Shown here: positions 29,321 to 39,761 of the stretch, piece by piece
How the letters are laid out: every line of letters begins with the position of its first letter
How positions within the stretch are numbered: the first letter of the stretch is position 1
Assembly (NCBI RefSeq): GCF_020921035.1
Contig: NC_063156.1
Coordinates: 29,808,283-29,872,282, forward strand
Reading direction: 5' to 3'
Length of the DNA: 64,000 bases
Source: Rhodamnia argentea
Taxonomy: Eukaryota; Streptophyta; Magnoliopsida; Myrtales; Myrtaceae
Translations under genes and position numbers: made by a program
The notes under the pieces: generated by a model
What the model was told of the DNA's origin: nothing
Database searches by the model: none
The model's input: the letters and a program-made list of their open reading frames with translations, nothing else

Positions 29321-32300
29321 ATGATCACCATCCCGTATTTGACCGCTCTCTCCACCTATTTTAGCTACGGTCTCCTCTTCGCTTTCGGCCAATTCCGCGA
29401 CTTCTTCAGGAAGATCTTCGATTGGTGGCGTTCCAGCGATCTTCAGGTCTCTCCTCCTTCTCCCTTCCTTTTTTTTCCCCCCATTTCCCCCCACGTCTTA
29501 TCCACTCGATCTGCGTCATGACGATCCATGGATTTCTTCTTTCTTCAAATTAGGGGTATGCGCCCATCTGCTTGGGACTCGAGGATTTCTACACTCGTCG
29601 CTTGTATCTCCGGATTCAGGTTCTTTTTTATGCTCGTGCCTGTAGATGATACAACTTTCTCCTGCAAATGGCCGTCTCACTACCCTTAATTGCAGAAACT
29701 TCAAATTTGGCCCCTTTTATCTTGGGAATATGTCCAATTTTGCTTGTTTAAGCGCTTGAGATATTGTTTAGATTTAGATTTCATGCGGTGTTCTTGCGCA
29801 CTCTGCAAAATTCCGCAATGTTTATCTCATTTCACAGCAAATGAGATGACTTATGGCTTATTGATTCATCAGAATTTGAATCTGGATACACGTTTGCTCT
29901 TTACATATATTGAATCAATTCAACTCACACAGTTACAGCGGGAAATGATGAAGCAACTAAATGAAACGACACTTACTACTTGAGCATACGACTTCATGTC
30001 TGCTCTTCAATAAGCTTCACTTCTTCCAGTCGACGCACGGCAATTATCTCATGGCAAAAATCATTTCTCACGCGTCGTGCAGCTTTTAATCTCAGCAAGC
30101 AGACTTCTTTACTTATCCATTCAAATGCATTGCGTGCATTACTATGTTTGAGATTTGCAGGACTGCTTTGGACGGCCTATATCAAGTGCTCCCGATGCTT
30201 GGTTTGACGTTGTAGAACGTTACTCCAATGATAATAACAAGACCTTAAAGTGAGTCCAGAGTGTCAATCGACACTTTAAATTGTTTTCTCGAACGCTCTT
30301 TCGCTGCTTTGTCTTCCTTTTTGCACTTGGCCAATCCATCATGCATCTTTTGCAAACGAATAGAATTCCCTCTTGTGTGCTTCCTACATCCTAAATCCCA
30401 AGTGTCTTCGCATCTCGTGCAGACGAACCACGAACAAAAGTAAGTGTCTCAACTTGGGATCGTACAATTATCTTGGATTTGCTGCTGCTGACGAATACTG
30501 TACTCCCCGTGTTATTGAGACACTTAAGAAGTTCTCACCAAGTACATGCAGTTCCCGTGTTGATGGAGGTATGCATGGTATTCTGCACAATTTTAACATT
30601 TTCCACGTAGTCCCTGATCGAACAATTTTATTAGGAACTACGACTCTGCATAATGAGTTGGAGGAGAATGTCGCAGCCTTTGTGGGGAAGCCGGCCGCCA
30701 TCGTTTTTGGCATGGGTTATGTGACAAATTCTGCTATTCTTCCAGTTCTGATTGGAAAGGTGCACACACTAAAAACATAGGCAATGCTGCTAAGATACGT
30801 TTCATATTCATTAACCACATACTTCTCCGTCTCATTTGCAGGGAGGATTGGTAATTAGCGATTCCTTGAACCATAACTCAATTGTGAGTGGTGCTAGGGG
30901 CTCCAGAGCTACAATAAAGGTTTTCCAGCACAACAGTAAGTTCCTTGAAGGATTTATCTGTTTCAAGTGTATAATCTATCAATCTGTTTTAAGTGTGAAT
31001 CCACTTTCTCGACTCTCCACCTTTAACTGCAGTTTTAATTTGACAAACAAATCACTTATCCTATTTTGTCACTTTCCTGCCATTTGTTGAGCTGTTGGTT
31101 TCTGGCACTCATCAATTCTAAAGTTGTAAGTTTTGAAAAACGAATCATTTTAGTTCTTTCATTTCTACTGAAGACATCATCAATTGAGAGGCCTGTGTTC
31201 TACTTCTTTGATTTTTCAAGTGTAAGGGTGGGGGAAGGGAACTCATTCCCTAGACCGGATCTATCACAATGTTAATCTTATGAGATCCGTATAAACCCTA
31301 TATTGGAGATCCGCAAACTCAATGGTTATGGTGGATTCGGTCTAGTGGACCAAGTCGAGGGAAGAATTTCCCGAGGAGACCTGAATTGATGATGGTCTTG
31401 GAAGAGGATATTTGGTAGTCAAATTGCAGGTGCTTTTCATAAATTAAATGTCCTTAGGCTAGGAGTTGACAACTCGTGTTCTGGGGTCGTTCGTGTGTTG
31501 TTCAACTCATAGATGAACTGTTAAATATGTTAACTACTCTAACAGCCCAAGAAAATCATGTTAGAAAACTCAATTCCAGCACGTTCTGATTATTAAATAG
31601 ATGATTTGAACATGGTCGGTTAATCAATCTAATTAAAACGATTAATTTGGATTAATTCGATCCGAAAATGACAATCCAAACAGGACTTGTCATATAAGGT
31701 TTAACTTGTTTGTTGTTTCTTCATAAATTGACTCGCTCTATTAGTTAATAGGATTATTTCTACACGATGAGGTAATTTTACAGGAATCAATAAAAAAAAA
31801 TGTACTCTTTTTGGTCGACTTGTGGAAGAAATGGATGTCCATTCTAGATAATGTATACAAAATTCACAATGGAAATATTTCACTGAAGTATAACAATGAT
31901 AGTTTCAGCATTCACTTATATTATAGTCATTACCGATACTAAAATAGATTATATAAAAACAAGTTAGATAGGTTAATAAGTTAGGTCAATATTCAGGTTG
32001 ACACGATCCATTTAATTAAATGAGCCAGGCTAGTTAACCCGAACATGACTTATTTATTAATAGTGCTACGGATGACTTAGTAGTGAAATGAATGTGATTA
32101 ATATAAATGTTGATAGGAATTAAATAGACTTAAACTTAATCACCTACAAGAAATTTTACTTTATGGACCTCTTCAGTCGTCTATTATGTCTGTAATTCCT
32201 AGTTGAGACATCAATCTATGTTTTGTGTCTACCATAGTTTTAGTACACATGAGGCACATGTTATTTAGTGTAATATATCTGAGCATTCAGAACTGTTATT

Positions 32301-32676
32301 GATCGATATCTAGGGCCACCATGAAAATGTCTGGATTGGTGAATTGACCGCACTGACACAATAGCAGAACAAGTATGTCATAGTCCATGTGTCGATCACT
32401 TGATATATGATAATTCAATGTTGGAGCAATGACACCATGAACTAATGGAACGACAAAGGCAGATTCATTAGCTTGAAACTAGAGAATAATAAGCATGGGA
32501 ATGATTGAGTCCTCTGATGTTGCGAAGTCAAAAATAAAAAAGATAAAAAAAAATTGGATAACATTTTCTGGGACATCATGCTTGAGAATTTGTTAACAAC
32601 AAAAAAAACCTTCTACACATGATGAAAGTAAAATGGTACATAACTGAAACATATATACATATGCTCACTTTTGGTT

Positions 32677-32707
<31 letters not shown>

Positions 32708-32776
32708 ATACACACACGCACACACACGCACACATATGCTCACTTTTGGTTGTCTTCTCTCCCTCTCTCTCTCTTT

Positions 32777-32808
<32 letters not shown>

Positions 32809-32848
32809 GCTCACTTTTGGTTCTCTTCTCTCTCCCTCCCTCTCTCTT

Positions 32849-32911
<63 letters not shown>

Positions 32912-35640
32912 TAGTTTTGGATCTTCCGTTTTATCCTCACGAAGAGTATAATGATTTACCAGTCCATAGCTAAAAATTTTCTTTTTGTTTAGCACCATCT
33001 CACTTAGAGAAGGTTTTGAGAGAGCAAATTGCTGAGGGGCAACCAAGGACACATAGACCGTGGAAGAAGATAATAGTCGTTGTTGAGGGTATATATAGTA
33101 TGGAAGGAGAGCTCTGCATACTTCCAGAGATTGTTGCGGTATGCAAGAAATATAAGGTGATAAGTTATGCCGACATCCATCTTGCTCGAGGCCCTAATCA
33201 ATTCCACTGAAAAAAATCAACTATGTTATTGATGCATTTCTTCCCCTGATCTTTTCATAGGCTTATATCTACTTGGACGAGGCTCACAGCATTGGAGCAG
33301 TTGGAAAGACGGGAAGAGGTGTTTGTGAACTCTTGGGAGTTGACACTGCTGATGTTGATGTAATGATGGGAACTTTCACAAAATCCTTTGGCTCATGTGG
33401 TGGCTATATTGCTGGATCTAAGGTTCTTGGCTTGCCTGCTCTTGAATTATTCTTGTGAAAATCAAGTATTACAGTTAAATGTCTGGGTGATAGCTAAGCT
33501 CATGGAAGATTATCTATATTATCGATTTCCCTATCAGTCGATTCTCGTCTTAATGGAGATATGGCTTGTTAATTCAGGGATTCATCATTCTCCTTTTAAG
33601 TGCCTTATTGAAAAGTTCCCAATTTCTTTTCTTGACCACCCAAATTACTCGTACACTGGCTTTTCACTTTGTCTGCTTCTTCTACTTCCTATTTCTATCT
33701 TTTATTACCCGACAGGCGAGTTATATCATTTCTTTCTGGAAGAATTTAGTCTAAAAAATTTTCTAAAGAAAGGCTGGATTTGATTATGAAATTTATAGAT
33801 TTTTCTCTTGTATCTGCTGGAGTTTTGCTTGCACCGAGTGCAGACTTTCACTTACGAATAGTTTATTTGCACCAACATCGCTGGCTGTGAGTATCATGTA
33901 ACAATTGATTCACTTTTAAGTGCCTTTTGTCATTTGTGCCATTTCTCATGCTGAAGATATTCCTTTCCATTCTACATAAGTTTAGGCAGATTTATGGTGT
34001 CAATTTTGGTTTCTCTGAAATTGACTATTCCTTTTCTTCAGGAACTTATACAATATTTGAAGTACACATGCCCTGCTCATCTCTACGCCACGTCAATTTC
34101 ACCTCCGGCTGCAGAACAGATTATGTCAGCCATCAAAGTTATTCTTGGAGAGGATGGTTCTAATAGAGGTCATAAATTCTCCTATGTGAGATCCCTAGAT
34201 TAATTCTGATTTGATTTTGTGATTCAATGATCAGTCTTCTCGTCAATGCAGGGGCACAAAAACTGGCAAGAATACGTGAAAACAGCAATTTTTTCAGGTC
34301 AGAGCTGCAGAAGATGGGTTTCGAGGTTCTCGGGGATAATGATTCTCCTGTAATGCCCATAATGCTGTACAATCCAGCAAAAATCCCTGCTTTTTCTCGT
34401 GAATGTCTCAAGCATAATGTAAGTTCTTGTACTTCTCATAACCGGAAGCCATGTTATTTTAATAAACATGAAAATCTCTGATTGCTTAGCTCGGGGATAC
34501 CTTGGAGCCACAAGGCTTGGTATCTGTTGAGAATAATCATCATGAAATGCTCTGCAGGTGGCTGTGGTTACAGTTGCTTTTCCAGCTACTCCACTCCTTT
34601 TGGCTAGAGCTCGTATATGCATATCTGCCTCTCACACTAAAGAAGACCTTCTTAAGGCCTTGGAGGTAATTTTTTTTATCACTACTCGGAAATCTCTTAT
34701 TGCCAGTTACCCCACCTAGAAGACCCTTCACTTGGTTGAAGTTCTTCTGTGCGCGCACTTCTCAAGTAGATAGGAGAGATTAAGCTCTACACTTCAAGGC
34801 CCTAGTCTTTTGCGTAATTTTGAGCACTAGCTTCTGATGCAAGTAGAAAGGAAGGCCGAGGAAATTTCATGTCTGATATGGGTGTAAGGCCTCCATGATC
34901 GTACTTGCACCACAATGATTCTCATGCTGCAGTTTTGCTTTTCGAGCGTATTATATGTGGAAGCCACTCCTCCGATAACTAGGGATGCCCACAAGTTTGG
35001 CCAAGATAAATCAGGTTGACCTTTCAAACCAAATCAAATAGTCCGGCTTTAAGCAGTATAAGATAATTAATTCAGGTTGATTTGGCTTGGTGTGCATCAT
35101 TTTCGAATAAGATGCTCATGTGTGTTCAATTTATAAGACTACAATTTTCTGGGCAAGCAAAATTATAATTATCACTATCGTGGAGAACAAACATTTTGCG
35201 CAAGAGGAACTTTTTCTTTTTATCCTTGAAATTGGGAATCTCGGTTGGAGCAATGCAATGACGTCAGGTTTGGACATTATGTCACATCCATAGAGATAAG
35301 TTGTGTTATCCCAAACAAAAATTTTCGTCCATCAAGTTCTATTTGTAACACGGTGTCCCATTTTTTTTTTTCCCTTTTTACAGTACTAAAAAAAATTTGC
35401 GCCCATCAAGTTGTGTTATCCCAAAACAGATGCACCTGGTGAATTGCAGACCAGATAAACCTTTCGTTGAGGTGTGAAATCTAATACCACCACCCCCTTG
35501 AACTTGCAGTTTGTAACTTTTCTTCTTTGGTTTTTAATTCACAGGTTATCGGCTCAGTGGGTGATCTGGTGGGCATCAAATACTTCCCCGCTGAGCCCAA
35601 TAAGCTGCAAAAGGAGGAAGGCATGATCAAAGAGGACTGA
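29321..35640 (+). CDS. LCB2: Serine palmitoyltransferase catalytic subunit LCB2
   Basis: Twelve exons join in frame to 489 residues, the usual plant length: 29321-29446, 29554-29619, 30161-30249, 30423-30568, 30635-30759, 30842-30935, 32993-33156, 33261-33422, 34042-34168, 34252-34418, 34558-34665 and 35545-35640. With LCB1 at the ER membrane, LCB2 condenses serine and palmitoyl-CoA to 3-ketosphinganine, the first step of sphingolipid synthesis. The N-terminus has a hydrophobic membrane segment ([18 protein letters not shown]). PLP-fold motifs follow: [19 protein letters not shown] (Asp276, His279) and the PLP lysine in [12 protein letters not shown] (Lys311). Intron 4 is 66 bases and in frame, and intron 6 is 2.06 kb with repeats. 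GARGSRAT has Arg206 where I recall Gly. The gene looks intact. Confidence 0.95.
30936..32992 (+). other. Expanded LCB2 intron 6
   Basis: This intron is far longer than its neighbours (66 to 880 bases). About 31200-32570 is AT-rich sequence with no recognisable coding domain, possibly an old insertion whose ends I cannot define; the last 350 bases are microsatellite-rich. I found no RT, gag or transposase motif. Confidence 0.5.
32661..32909 (+). repeat. Triplicated compound microsatellite in LCB2 intron 6
   Basis: Three units start with ATGCTCACTTTTGGTT at 32661, 32736 and 32807 (periods 75 and 71). Each continues with a CT-rich run, then a different dinucleotide tract: CA-rich in unit 1, TACA/TA in unit 2, and TA then a long (GT)n in unit 3. 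The long frames on both strands here are repeat artefacts. Confidence 0.9.
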
Positions 35641-36859
35641 CTCCCCTATGGGATTGATTATGGAGCTTCATTTATTCTCTACAAGAGGGGGATGCGCATT
35701 TAGATCCAGTTCCATGGAATGATGCAATTGTCATTAGTTCGTTCTAGCACGTGAGATCCAAGAGGCAAGGCCAAATTGACAAAAGTTTCCCATGTTTGAG
35801 CAAATTTATTATGGCCTAGGGAGTCTTTGACTGTACCAAAATATTTCCATATGTTATTGTACCGAAGCTCTTTGTCCTCTTTGTATAAGATTCTTGTCGC
35901 TCTTAATCCAAACGAGGCATTTTTGCAGCTGTTTCTAGGTTATTCTTTTTGAACTGTTGAAGCACCCAGTTATCTCGTTTATTTTTCTATTATGGTAAGA
36001 CTAGGTACTTGTTAAAATTGACTGAAATACGCAAAGTCTTCCACCTCGGGTCATTCAAGGATTGGTGCATTTCAAATGTCTCAGGCACTTTTGAGAACAA
36101 TCTCTTTCTTGAGCTTCAGCACGAAGAAACTGGGGCTGCAGTAGTAGAGAGCTTTTTCATTGGAAGTCAGACGTATCTTGCTCTATATAACATTGGCTTT
36201 ATTGAATGCGGAAAAAAGAGGCTTTTACGTTTTGAAGCGGAAACTATTAGCCCCACAGAATGACTTATGAATACGTGGTTTAATTAAAGATGACTTCCAA
36301 TGGTGAGAGAGATGATTTTTCATTAAAATGCCAGGTCAAGCGGCTGGAACAAATCTCTCCCCCGTTGTATAGTTTTTATTCATGGTTTTTCCTCTAATTT
36401 CTCTGTCCGAATATACAACAAGAGCCAAGAAAGAGGCTCGCCATAAATAAGACCACCTTGGCTGGTCAGAATGTTACATTCATGCTGAATGTTGGAAAAA
36501 GATTAGCAGCAACGAATATGAATGTCAAGGATGCCACCCATTTCACATTTAACAAGATGAGCCTACCAAAACAGAAGATACAATGAGCGGTTAACACACC
36601 CTTATATTTGTCCACTGCCATTCGATGCCGATCCCAACAAATCAATGACATGCATTCCGATGCAATGATTACAAAACATGTTAGTAGCAATAGATTTATC
36701 AATAAGATCACACAATTGTGCAAGTTAAACATCATTTACCACTTGGCCCACAAAGAATAAACCAAAATCACATGCCTTACGCACCTACTCATTACAGCCT
36801 CTTGCCACTCTCCCCACTATGGAAACTGTGGCCAGAGCATGCCACTGCTAACCAAAGTT
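35641..36859. other. 3' flank of LCB2 and spacer
   Basis: Contains the LCB2 3' UTR. A frame at 36009-36263 lacks an ATG and any recognisable motif. Nothing else seen. Confidence 0.45.
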
Positions 36860-36967
36860 CTACACCTTGCATTTCGTGTATAAAGAGTTCATACCAGCTT
36901 CCTCAGTCAAAACTTGTCCCAACTTCCCTGTGATCACTTCCTTACCACAGAATGGACAACTAAGTTC
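36860..36967 (-). other. Possible orphan terminal exon with CPFCGKE motif
   Basis: On the minus strand a good acceptor (TTCATTACAG) precedes an open frame of 35 codons ending in TAG. Its translation begins ELSCPFCGKEV, a Cys-x2-Cys pair as in zinc-binding knuckles, and ends YTKCKV. It lies between LCB2 and the SAM gene in a region otherwise without a gene. A candidate donor-bearing piece upstream ends at ESMNK before GTGAGC (about 37017). I cannot place it in a family; it may be a gene relic, an alternative 3' exon of the SAM transcript or chance. Confidence 0.25.
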
Positions 36968-37850
36968 CTGTAATGAAGCATCAACAATACGAGAATGGCG
37001 ACGCTCACCTTATTCATACTCTCGTGCACTTCTATGCTAAAGTGCCACTCTACTAAGAAATTCTCTCCTGATATTTGATGCTGTGACGTCATGACATTCC
37101 AACAGAGCTGATCAGTTTCAACAAACAAGATCACCTCTCTGCTTATATGTTCACGTAAGAACAAGACCATGCAGAATAGTATGAGAACTTAGGCAAATTG
37201 CTTAATAAACAACTAGGACAATCTCCTTCTTGTTGTCACATGCCAGCTTGTCCTATACTTTGCAAAAGTCAGTAAAACTGAACACAACCTTGATACTGTA
37301 GAGGGAAAAACAACCGGAATGCAAACCATCCAACACCAAAGGAAAGCAAAGATATATTTTTTTCATACACTTTGGAATTACTTGCAAATCTATTTGCGTT
37401 GATACAAGGCCCATATCATTCTATGCATGTGAAGTGCTTCAAAATCATAACCTACTTATTCCAAGAACGACCAAGTAAAATATTCTATGAGCAACAGCTA
37501 GTACAAGCACCCCAGTCAATATCAATATACGCCGGCCTTAAAAGAATTTGTGCATAAATTTGTTCTGTTTCTTCCTTTTTCATAGTTGGAAGAAGAGCAA
37601 AAATTTCTCTCACCAACTTCAACAGTAGTTTCCCAGCCTACTTCAGTATTGCAGTCAAGGAAGTACATACAACAAAACTGCAGCAAACAGAATTTGGCGA
37701 ATTATGAAGCATGAACGAAGAAAAGCGAGCAACAAGGAACTCTTTAAAACTTGCTACCAGGCTTGGATATACTAAAAGCTAAAAGCTGTTACAGACATGA
37801 AAGCTCACATTACCATGTCTGAGGATTTCTCAAAACCAACAGAAAAGGCA
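36968..37850. other. Spacer or 3' UTR of the SAM-domain gene
   Basis: AT-rich sequence immediately downstream of the SAM gene stop. No clear gene; the part nearest 37850 is presumably 3' UTR. Confidence 0.4.
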
Positions 37851-38702
37851 TTACGAAAATCCCTTGCTTAGCTTCTGAATGGCACAGTACATTTTCCTTC
37901 TGGAACCGACTGCATTGATCCCCATATCTTTCAAATCCTCCAACGTCAACATAGGCAAAACCTCGTCATCCACTTCATGAACCTCGAAAACGGGTGCATA
38001 CCTCCCTAGTCCTAACCCATTAAGCCAAATCTTCACCCCATCCTCTCCACACCTTCCATCCCTATCCCTGAAATCGGTATCTGAGGGCCCCGATAACTCA
38101 ACCGCGTCATGGTGGTCCCTACTCCTACCCCTACCAGGTCTCCTATACAGCACATCCCTCTCATTTCCATGGCTATCCCCACCCAAATTCTCCAAAGAGT
38201 GTACTAAGCTCTGCTCCTTGACGGGAGACTCAAAATTTTCTATGTCAAAATCGTTATACCCATCGTCAAAATCCTCCCCGCCGCTATACTTGTCCACCTC
38301 TACTTCGCCGCCGCTGCCGCCGCCGCCTTCATCAGTGACCTTGGGAACCCAATTGGAGCGCACCCTCTTGGTGGCATTGGAGGCACGCTTCTTGGAGTCC
38401 TTGACTTTCCAGCTCCCAATGGCGACGGAATCCAAGTTGTCGATTTTGTCATTATCCTCGAGGGTTTGGTGGTGGTCGGAGCTCAAATTGAACAAAGGAC
38501 GAGTCTTGGAGGATTTATGGAGGTTACCTGAGGCGGAATGATGCTTCCTTCGGACGTGGGAGTCGAAGGTGAGGTCACCGCCGAGGTCGCCTAATCGGAC
38601 GCTGGGCCTTCTCTGCCTCTTGGCCCCGACGGTCTCGGCCAAAGTGACGGTCCTATCCCCATTCATCTGTTGCCCCTCCGTCGTAGCTTGTGGGTCCGCC
38701 AT
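37851..38702 (-). CDS. SAM (sterile alpha motif) domain protein, intronless
   Basis: A single exon of 283 residues from a clear ATG (MADPQATTEG). The first two thirds is polar and probably disordered: a basic KRQRRPSVRLGDLGGD block near the N-terminus, SNWVPKV, a Gly run and an acidic DDGYNDFDIENF segment. The last 65 residues form a SAM domain: VKIWLNGLGLGRYAPVFEVHEVD, then LPMLTLEDLKDMGI and GSRRKMYCAIQKL. SAM domains make homo- or hetero-oligomers and sometimes bind RNA. This layout (basic KRQRRPS motif plus a C-terminal SAM) matches a conserved plant family next to LCB2 in other plants, of unknown function. No break seen. Confidence 0.88.
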   Translation of the reverse strand: MADPQATTEGQQMNGDRTVTLAETVGAKRQRRPSVRLGDLGGDLTFDSHVRRKHHSASGNLHKSSKTRPLFNLSSDHHQTLEDNDKIDNLDSVAIGSWKVKDSKKRASNATKRVRSNWVPKVTDEGGGGSGGEVEVDKYSGGEDFDDGYNDFDIENFESPVKEQSLVHSLENLGGDSHGNERDVLYRRPGRGRSRDHHDAVELSGPSDTDFRDRDGRCGEDGVKIWLNGLGLGRYAPVFEVHEVDDEVLPMLTLEDLKDMGINAVGSRRKMYCAIQKLSKGFS

Positions 38703-39761
38703 TTCTTCCCGTTATTGGCGTTATTCAGTAAGGACAGAGGAATCTCTACGGACTCTTGGTAACGAACGAAGCGTCCCCGCCAGTAGTCGTGGGTCAGGGA
38801 GAGCGAGACTGGAGCTAGGGTTTCAAGAGTGGGAGATGGCAGTGAGAGGAAGAGGAAGAGGAAGGGATGGGGCTGGGCCTCTTTTTTTTTTTTTTTTTGT
38901 TCGGCCAGCAGTCGCGGAGCACCAGCAAAATGAGTAGTATAAGTCAGAATGCGGTGAGCTTCGTGGGGGATGGGCGTGTGTTGGTCTCACAGAGAGAAGA
39001 AGAATTTCATTTTTTTTTTTTTTTGCGACAAAACTCGGTTGCAGTAGATTTAATAAAAAAAAGCCACATTGTCTCGTTCAATAGACGAATCCTAAAAGTT
39101 TTCTTTGTTCCTCTTAATTTCTTCTATGATTCGTGTTTCCGTTCCCATCTTTGTTACGATCCAAAGCGAAGTTGAAATCATTGATTCAATGAGATCATCA
39201 TGAATTGGCCAACACAATGAATCCAAACGCAAAACTAGCTCGAGTGAAATTTAGATAAAAGGGTGTTTAGTTGTGTACTCGGCTCTAAAATATTTGACAC
39301 ATGTTCTCCGGTCGCTGGTAGTGGTAACTTGTAAGCGGAAGACTTGAGTCATTGACAACGTGAGGAAACGTTGACATGAAATGGCTTCCTCAAGTTTGAC
39401 ACCTCGCGATCACGACGTATAATAAAATGTAACATTAATCTGCTCAGCAAGTCTGGTGTCGTGTCCAAATGATTCTTCGTACGTGTATATAGTCTTAATT
39501 CAGTTAATGCCCGGGGTCCTGACCGAAATGCCCAAAGGAAACTCCGCAGGGATGATTGTCAAATGTTCTTACGGAACACGGAATGACCCAATGACAGCAA
39601 CGTTTCGACAACACTATTACCGTTGAATTGAATCAGTCCAATGAATTTAGTTACCTACCTTGCGTTTTTAGACAGTCTCTTCTCTCCGAGAAGAAGTCAG
39701 AAAGTCCTCGTTATGGTTCTATGATCCATCCCTCTTGCTCAACTGAACCACCGGCACGCAG
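38703..39761. other. Divergent promoter region between SAM and SCD2 genes
   Basis: Two T-rich tracts (near 38882 and 39008) and AT-rich sequence; presumably holds both promoters and the SCD2 leader. No gene seen; overlapping short frames are low complexity. Confidence 0.5.

Noticed and set aside
30373-30780. Continuous 135-codon frame across LCB2 exons 4-5
   Set aside because: As a separate gene it fails: it reads through the 66-base intron and starts in intron sequence. The spliced form matches the family exactly.
31200-32570. Possible LTR-type retroelement in LCB2 intron 6
   Set aside because: I found no terminal repeats, primer-binding site, or gag or polymerase motif.
32576-33052. Frames of 100-158 codons on both strands in LCB2 intron 6
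   Set aside because: Translations are runs of His-Thr, Cys-Val, Arg-Glu and Ile-Tyr from the microsatellites.
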